Below the pieces are notes generated by a model. The model did not search any database. It saw only the letters and a program-made list of their open reading frames with translations, and was not told the origin of the DNA. 9,478 nucleotides of DNA from Afipia sp. (lineage in GTDB: Bacteria; Pseudomonadota; Alphaproteobacteria; Rhizobiales; Xanthobacteraceae): NCBI GenBank assembly GCA_020056155.1, contig JAGVII010000672.1, positions 1 to 9,478 of the forward strand, read 5' to 3'. A program made the translations under genes and the position numbers. Numbering within the stretch: the stretch's first letter is position 1; each line of letters begins with the position of its first letter. Shown piece by piece: positions 6,183-9,478 of the stretch.

Positions 6183-6791
6183 ATGTCGAAATACATCGAT
6201 TGTTGCCCTCCGACGTGTCCGAACGCGAAGTGCCGCGGCACCGGATCCTGCGTGGAAGATTTGCCAGCGGTTGAGAGTCCGTCGGCATTCTGTCATTCGA
6301 CTCGATCCCAATTTTGCGTCGCGCTTTCTCCCTCTGCACGCTGCCCGAAGTGTCCGACGATCGTTCCTGTGACCTTTTCAATCGAAAGTCTCGTCGCGGA
6401 CATCACACCGGAGAATTTACATCCGGAAATTCCCGTCTCGCCGCCGCTCGCTCCCGCCGCACCCCGGCAGCGCGTGATTGACACCGACAGCGCCACGCGC
6501 AAGACGTTCCCGATGGCTGCCGGCCTGCTGGACTATTTCCCCGACGCGCTCGCGGAAGTGTCTCGCGTTTCGTATCTAGGCAACCAGAAGCACAACCCTG
6601 GCGAGCCGATGCATCACGCACGCGGCAAATCCATGGATCATGCTGACTGCATCATTCGCCACCTCGTCGGCCGTGGCGGCTTCGATGGCGAACTGCGGGA
6701 GAGCGCCGCGCTGGCCTGGCGGGCGCTCGCCCTGTTGCAAGAGGAATTGGAACGCGAACTCAGTCTGCCTCTGCCTCGCGGGGCGAGATAA
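6183..6791 (+). CDS. dATP/dGTP diphosphohydrolase (MazZ/DUF5664-like) domain protein with Cys-rich N-terminus
   Basis: Encodes 202 aa from ATG 6183, with AGGAG at 6167-6171 that overlaps the preceding stop. The C-terminal half (about residues 104-193) reads RKTFPMAAGLLDYFPDALAE, then GNQKHNPGEPMHHARGKSMD, then HADCIIRHLVGRGGFDGELR. This is the pattern of the all-alpha NTP-pyrophosphohydrolase-like DUF5664 group named for phage MazZ, which converts purine dNTPs to monophosphates. The first ~57 residues hold nine Cys (7, 8, 12, 17, 23, 37, 45, 54, 57), including CPKC, and look like a metal-binding or disulphide-rich extension; a Pro-rich linker follows. It is the last gene of the rightward run and overlaps the convergent 54-aa gene by 32 bp. 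Family call good; substrate specificity is inferred. Confidence 0.75.
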   Translation: MSKYIDCCPPTCPNAKCRGTGSCVEDLPAVESPSAFCHSTRSQFCVALSPSARCPKCPTIVPVTFSIESLVADITPENLHPEIPVSPPLAPAAPRQRVIDTDSATRKTFPMAAGLLDYFPDALAEVSRVSYLGNQKHNPGEPMHHARGKSMDHADCIIRHLVGRGGFDGELRESAALAWRALALLQEELERELSLPLPRGAR

Positions 6792-6924
6792 CGCCCCGGC
6801 GTAGCGCCAGCGCATCGAGCACCAGGCGAACCCGCTCCGCGCTTTCAGCGCCCCTGCGCACCTCTCTGCGAAGCACCAGAATGGCTCGGTCGGTGGCGGC
6901 TTCTTCGTCAAATCTATTACGCAT
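6760..6924 (-). CDS. 54-aa protein of unknown function
   Basis: MRNRFDEEAATDRAILVLRR followed by EVRRGAESAERVRLVLDALA and a short tail. The ATG at 6924 is chosen because GGAG lies 7 bases upstream; a longer in-frame start at 6963 lacks such a site. The protein is charged, helical and Arg-rich, with no TM and no recognised family. It converges on and overlaps the last 32 bp of the diphosphohydrolase gene. A weak promoter candidate lies just upstream. The good ribosome site makes it a probable but unproven gene. Confidence 0.5.
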   Translation of the reverse strand: MRNRFDEEAATDRAILVLRREVRRGAESAERVRLVLDALALRRGVISPREAEAD

Positions 6925-6961
6925 GTGAGAACTCCATGGCTTATGCCGTTTCGGTGTTCTC

Positions 6962-6990
6962 AATTTGTTCTAAGGAATATCATCCGTCAA
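6962..6990 (-). promoter_or_regulatory. Weak promoter candidate for the 54-aa gene
   Basis: On the minus strand, TTGACG (6985-6990, 5 of 6) is followed after 17 bases by CAAATT (6962-6967, 3 of 6). It sits about 40 bp upstream of the ATG at 6924. The -35 is good and the -10 is poor. Confidence 0.3.
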
Positions 6991-7022
6991 TAGGAATGTT
7001 TTCACTGCTGTGCGCGTCCCCG

Positions 7023-7031
7023 TTATCCACA
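7023..7031 (+). other. Perfect DnaA-box consensus (TTATCCACA)
   Basis: The nine bases equal the strong DnaA box. The site is intergenic, between the two small minus-strand genes. A single 9-mer can occur by chance and no origin-like cluster of boxes is seen, so function is open. Confidence 0.3.
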
Positions 7032-7040
7032 GGTAAAGAC

Positions 7041-7069
7041 GACTTGCGGGCATTTGCGCCCGCGCAGTC
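7041..7069 (-). terminator. Hairpin terminator candidate after the 7076-7285 gene
   Basis: GCGGGC (7046-7051) pairs with GCCCGC (7058-7063) around a 6-base loop. The stem extends through a small bulge to GACT (7041-7044)/AGTC (7066-7069). Read leftward it begins 7 bases after the stop of the minus-strand gene at 7076. The trailing U-tract is short (GTCTTTA), so termination efficiency is uncertain. Confidence 0.4.
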
Positions 7070-7075
7070 TTGAAG

Positions 7076-7285
7076 TCAACGCTCCGGCGGCTTGATTCCG
7101 CGCTCCTTGGCCAGTGCGAACACCTGCACTTTTACCCGCTCAACATTTTCCGCCAGGCATGTCACATCGAAAACGAGCGACAGCAAAACGCGATCGGTGA
7201 AGTCAGTATCCGAGTCTCGCCCCTCGGTCACAACAGCACTTTTTCTTTCAGTGTTTTTCGTGCTCATACGCAACGCCCTTGTCAC
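7076..7285 (-). CDS. Small phage protein of unknown function (63-69 aa)
   Basis: Two starts are possible: GTG 7285 (69 aa) with GAGGGG about 7 bases upstream, or ATG 7267 (63 aa, MSTKNTERKSAVVTEGRDSD) with AAGGG about 8 bases upstream. The C-terminal part (DRVLLSLVFDVTCLAENVER, then KVQVFALAKERG) is predicted helical. No TM and no recognised family. The ribosome sites, the hairpin directly after the stop and the natural composition favour this strand over the overlapping plus-strand frames. It is the gene nearest the attachment region and reads away from it, the position where early, regulatory or accessory prophage genes often lie. Confidence 0.55.
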   Translation of the reverse strand: MTRALRMSTKNTERKSAVVTEGRDSDTDFTDRVLLSLVFDVTCLAENVERVKVQVFALAKERGIKPPER

Positions 7286-7360
7286 TGTAAATCCCCTCTG
7301 TGAAACGCCCCGTCAACACTTAAGGCAAGGTTGTGGCAGATAGATACTGCAATCCGCAAT

Positions 7361-7378
7361 GTGAGCAAAATTGCTCAC
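7361..7378. promoter_or_regulatory. 18-bp inverted repeat, operator candidate
   Basis: GTGAGCAA and TTGCTCAC are perfect 8-bp arms separated by only AA. The right arm ends one base before the -35 box of the promoter-like element at 7379. A near-continuous palindrome of this size is typical of a dimeric HTH repressor site rather than a transcript hairpin. Confidence 0.5.
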
Positions 7379-7407
7379 TTCACTGTGCTAAGTTAGTGAC
7401 ATATAAA
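7379..7407 (+). promoter_or_regulatory. Rightward promoter candidate toward the attachment site
   Basis: TTCACT (7379-7384, 4 of 6) is followed after 17 bases by TATAAA (7402-7407, 5 of 6). The element is bracketed by palindromes at 7361-7378 and 7415-7430, the second covering the expected start region. In the integrated state it would read into the tRNA-Val gene antisense. In the circular phage it would read across the att site into the phage's other end. Confidence 0.35.
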
Positions 7408-7492
7408 GACAATTGTTCCGAAATTGGAACGAACGCGGATTAGGTATCTGTCGGGCAATCTGTCGGAACGCTGTTTCGAAAAGGTGCTAAGT
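7385..7492 (+). repeat. Short direct repeats in the prophage end (arm-site candidates)
   Basis: GTGCTAAGT occurs at 7385-7393 and 7484-7492, 99 bp apart. ATCTGTCGG occurs at 7446-7454 and 7458-7466, 12 bp start to start. Clustered short direct repeats beside a tRNA-borne att core resemble arm-type integrase or excisionase sites. Confidence 0.4.
7415..7430. promoter_or_regulatory. Second inverted repeat, operator candidate
   Basis: GTTCC and GGAAC arms flank a 6-base AT-rich centre (GAAATT). The site lies 7 bases past the -10 box of the rightward promoter candidate, where a bound protein would block initiation. Confidence 0.35.
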
Positions 7493-7571
7493 GCTGGTAG
7501 GCGGTGACGGATTCGAACCGCCGACCCTCTCGGTGTAAACGAGATGCTCTAACCAGCTGAGCTAACCGCCC
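7440..7571. other. Prophage/host junction (att region at tRNA-Val)
   Basis: To the left are phage genes and a repeat-rich gene-free stretch; to the right are tRNA-Val and lon. The junction should lie within the 3' part of the tRNA gene (7495 to about 7540). The integrase gene and the other att copy must be off the left side, so this is inferred from layout only. Confidence 0.6.
7495..7571 (-). tRNA. tRNA-Val (anticodon UAC), probable prophage integration target
   Basis: A 74-nt tRNA body (7571 down to 7498) plus a genome-encoded CCA (7497-7495). The acceptor stem GGGCGGT/ACCGCCT closes with one G-U pair at its end. The D stem is GCTC/GAGC, the anticodon stem TCTCG/CGAGA around loop TTTACAC (anticodon TAC, valine), and the T arm has loop TTCGAAT. 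All stems pair, so the gene is intact. The phage-derived sequence begins directly at its 3' end, as expected when a tyrosine integrase uses the 3' part of a tRNA gene as attB and rebuilds it on insertion. The second att copy is not in the window, so the core length cannot be fixed. Confidence 0.93.
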
Positions 7572-7672
7572 TCTCCACTGTCGATTGACGCCTCAGCGCC
7601 AGCCCCTCTTTAGCGCCGCCGCAATGTCCGGCGCAAGTCACCCACCGGCTCTTTTCCATATCCCGGTGCGTC

Positions 7673-7703
7673 AAAAAGAAACGGCGCCCGAAGGCGCCGT
7701 TTC
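7673..7703 (-). terminator. Intrinsic terminator of lon
   Basis: Read on the minus strand: an 11-bp perfect stem (arms 7703-7693 and 7688-7678), a TTCG tetraloop, then five T. It starts 22 bases after the lon stop codon. It is one of the clearest Rho-independent terminators possible and separates lon from the tRNA gene. Confidence 0.93.
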
Positions 7704-7724
7704 CGCTCAATCTGTCGGTTTGCG

Positions 7725-9478
7725 TCAGTGCGCGGTGAGACCGCCGGCAGCCTCATCAGCGTCGGGCTTAGCCAACGCCTTCACGTCCTCTTCCCAGACG
7801 ATCGGGGTCGGCACCCGCACCAGCGCCTTTGCCAGCACTTCGTCCATCCGCGCGACCGGGATGATCTCCATGCCGCCCTTGATGGCGTCGGAAATCTCCG
7901 TGAGGTCCTTGGCGTTGTCTTCCGGAATGAAGACCGTCTTGATGCCGCCACGCGCGGCCGCAAGCAGCTTCTCCTTCAGACCGCCGATCGGCAGCACCCG
8001 GCCCCGCAGCGTGATCTCGCCGGTCATGGCGACATCATGCCGGATCGGGATGCCGGTCAGCACCGAGACGATGGCCGTCGTCATCGCGACGCCGGCCGAC
8101 GGGCCGTCCTTCGGGGTCGCGCCTTCCGGCACGTGCACGTGGATGTCACGGCGCTCGAACAACGGCGGCTCGATGCCGTAGGTGACCGCACGCGAGCGGA
8201 CATAGGATGCAGCAGCCGAGATCGACTCCTTCATCACGTCGCGCAGGTTGCCCGTCACCGTCATGCGGCCCTTGCCGGGCATCATGACGCTTTCGATGGT
8301 CAGCAGCTCGCCGCCCACCTCGGTCCACGCAAGACCCGTCACGACACCCACCTGGTCCTCGCTGTCGATCTCGCCGTAGCGATACTTCGGCACGCCGAGG
8401 AACTCCTCGACCACGGCCGCGGTCACCTTCACCGACTTCTTCTTGGAGATCATAAGTTCCTTCACGCCCTTGCGGGCCAGTGTCGAAATCTCACGCTCCA
8501 GGTTACGCACGCCCGCTTCGCGGGTGTAGCGGCGGATCAGGAACTGCAGCGCCTCGTCGTCGATCGACCATTCCTTCGAGTTCAGGCCGTGCTTGGTGAT
8601 CGCGTTCGGGATGAGATGCTTGCGGGCGATCTCGACCTTCTCGTTCTCGGTGTAGCCGGCGATGCGGATGATCTCCATGCGGTCCATCAGCGGTCCGGGA
8701 ATATTGAGCGTATTCGCGGTCGTGATGAACATCACGTTGGAGAGGTCGTAATCCACCTCGAGGTAGTGATCGTTGAACGTGCCGTTCTGCTCGGGGTCGA
8801 GAACCTCAAGCAGGGCCGACGACGGATCGCCGCGGAAATCGGCGCCCATCTTGTCGATCTCGTCCAGCAGGAACAGCGGGTTCGATGTCTTCGCCTTGCG
8901 CATCGACTGGATGATCTTGCCGGGCATCGAGCCGATATAGGTGCGGCGGTGTCCGCGGATTTCCGCTTCATCCCGCACGCCGCCCAGCGACACGCGCACG
9001 AACTCACGCCCCGTAGCCTTCGCGATCGACTTGCCAAGCGAGGTCTTGCCGACGCCCGGAGGGCCGACGAGGCACAGGATCGGTCCGGTCAGCTTGTTGG
9101 CGCGGGACTGCACGGCGAGATACTCGACGATGCGGTCCTTGACCTTCTCAAGCCCGTAGTGATCAGAGTCGAGCACTTCCTGCGCGGCAATGAGGTCCTT
9201 CTTGACCTTGGACTTCTTGCCCCATGGAATCGACAGCAGCCAGTCGAGATAGTTGCGCACGACCGTCGCCTCGGCGGACATCGGAGACATCTGCCGCAGC
9301 TTCTTCAACTCGTGCGTCGCCTTCTCGCGAGCTTCCTTCGAGAGCTTGGTCTTGGCGATCTTCTCTTCCAGATCGGCCAGCTCGTCGCGGCCTTCGTCGT
9401 CGCCGAGCTCCTTCTGGATCGCCTTCATCTGCTCGTTGAGGTAGTACTCGCGCTGGGTCTTCTCCATCTGGCGCTTGA
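7725..9478 (-). CDS. lon: ATP-dependent Lon protease (endopeptidase La), 5'-partial in window
   Basis: The frame is open to the window edge (residues KRQ precede [20 protein letters not shown]), so the N-terminal ~230 residues lie outside; the ATG at 9467 is internal. Numbered from that Met, Walker A GPPGVGKT is at 135-142 and Walker [10 protein letters not shown] at 198-206. The C-terminal serine protease domain has KDGPSAG with catalytic Ser457 and GLKEK with Lys500, the same 43-residue spacing as S679/K722 of E. coli Lon. The end is ...[10 protein letters not shown]. Lon degrades misfolded and regulatory proteins in the cytosol using ATP. It is host housekeeping sequence, appears intact as far as visible, and ends in its own strong terminator. 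No hupB gene lies in the 153-bp gap to the tRNA, although lon is often followed by hupB in related bacteria. Confidence 0.98.
   Translation of the reverse strand, partial: KRQMEKTQREYYLNEQMKAIQKELGDDEGRDELADLEEKIAKTKLSKEAREKATHELKKLRQMSPMSAEATVVRNYLDWLLSIPWGKKSKVKKDLIAAQEVLDSDHYGLEKVKDRIVEYLAVQSRANKLTGPILCLVGPPGVGKTSLGKSIAKATGREFVRVSLGGVRDEAEIRGHRRTYIGSMPGKIIQSMRKAKTSNPLFLLDEIDKMGADFRGDPSSALLEVLDPEQNGTFNDHYLEVDYDLSNVMFITTANTLNIPGPLMDRMEIIRIAGYTENEKVEIARKHLIPNAITKHGLNSKEWSIDDEALQFLIRRYTREAGVRNLEREISTLARKGVKELMISKKKSVKVTAAVVEEFLGVPKYRYGEIDSEDQVGVVTGLAWTEVGGELLTIESVMMPGKGRMTVTGNLRDVMKESISAAASYVRSRAVTYGIEPPLFERRDIHVHVPEGATPKDGPSAGVAMTTAIVSVLTGIPIRHDVAMTGEITLRGRVLPIGGLKEKLLAAARGGIKTVFIPEDNAKDLTEISDAIKGGMEIIPVARMDEVLAKALVRVPTPIVWEEDVKALAKPDADEAAGGLTAH

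Noticed and set aside
7070..7343. Plus-strand open frames of 77 and 83 codons
   Set aside because: They overlap the minus-strand gene at 7076-7285, which has ribosome sites and a hairpin after its stop. The plus-strand products look unnatural (mixed His/Cys/Ser-rich).
7572..7672. Promoter for tRNA-Val in the gap to lon
   Set aside because: Only a poor TTGCGC-18-TAAAGA match could be found on the minus strand, too weak to report.
7585..8181. Plus-strand open frame of 198 codons
   Set aside because: Begins over the lon terminator and continues antisense to the lon protease domain; a shadow frame.
1..9478. CRISPR array, insertion sequence or transposase
   Set aside because: No regularly spaced repeats, no terminal inverted repeats with a transposase frame, and no integrase gene are visible.

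Overview
The window covers the right-hand end of a prophage (about 1 to 7494) and the chromosomal locus it abuts (about 7495 to 9478). The chromosomal part holds a complete tRNA-Val (anticodon UAC) and the last ~583 codons of an ATP-dependent Lon protease, both on the minus strand. The Lon sequence, the high G+C content and the lon/tRNA-Val neighbourhood suggest an alphaproteobacterium, probably of the Bradyrhizobium/Rhodopseudomonas/Afipia type. That taxonomic call is an inference from family resemblance, not a search result.

Phage region, left to right. The window opens inside a tail-fibre gene (plus strand, 5' end outside) that ends in a discoidin-like, probably carbohydrate-binding, module. 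Only 3 bp away on the opposite strand lies a convergent SAM-dependent methyltransferase gene, visibly poorer in G+C than its surroundings: a likely moron or lysogenic-conversion gene. A good sigma70-type promoter (TTGACT, 17 bp, CATATT) then opens a tightly packed plus-strand run from 2461 to 6791. It holds ten genes, most touching or overlapping by 1 to 4 bases: a 33-aa membrane peptide, an M15 peptidase endolysin with a C-terminal membrane tail, a 27-aa membrane peptide, a two-TM/coiled-coil Rz-like protein, an Rz1-like lipoprotein, a second exported protein, a small tail-anchored membrane protein, an HTH/metallophosphoesterase protein, a 55-aa two-TM protein, and a Cys-rich protein with a dATP/dGTP diphosphohydrolase (MazZ/DUF5664-like) domain. 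Three of these small genes (33, 27 and 55 aa) are easy to miss. The first part reads as a lysis cassette (endolysin, spanin pair, holin candidates); the end is probably nucleotide metabolism and DNA- or nucleotide-directed phosphoesterase activity.

Phage/host boundary. Two small minus-strand genes of unknown function (6760-6924 and 7076-7285) are followed by about 200 bp without genes. That stretch is dense in short palindromes and direct repeats, with a promoter-like element between two palindromes, and it runs directly into the 3' end of the tRNA-Val gene. This is the layout expected for an attachment site with operator or integrase-arm sites. The integrase, the repressor and the other att copy are not in the window, so the exact core cannot be fixed here. 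lon ends in a textbook intrinsic terminator.
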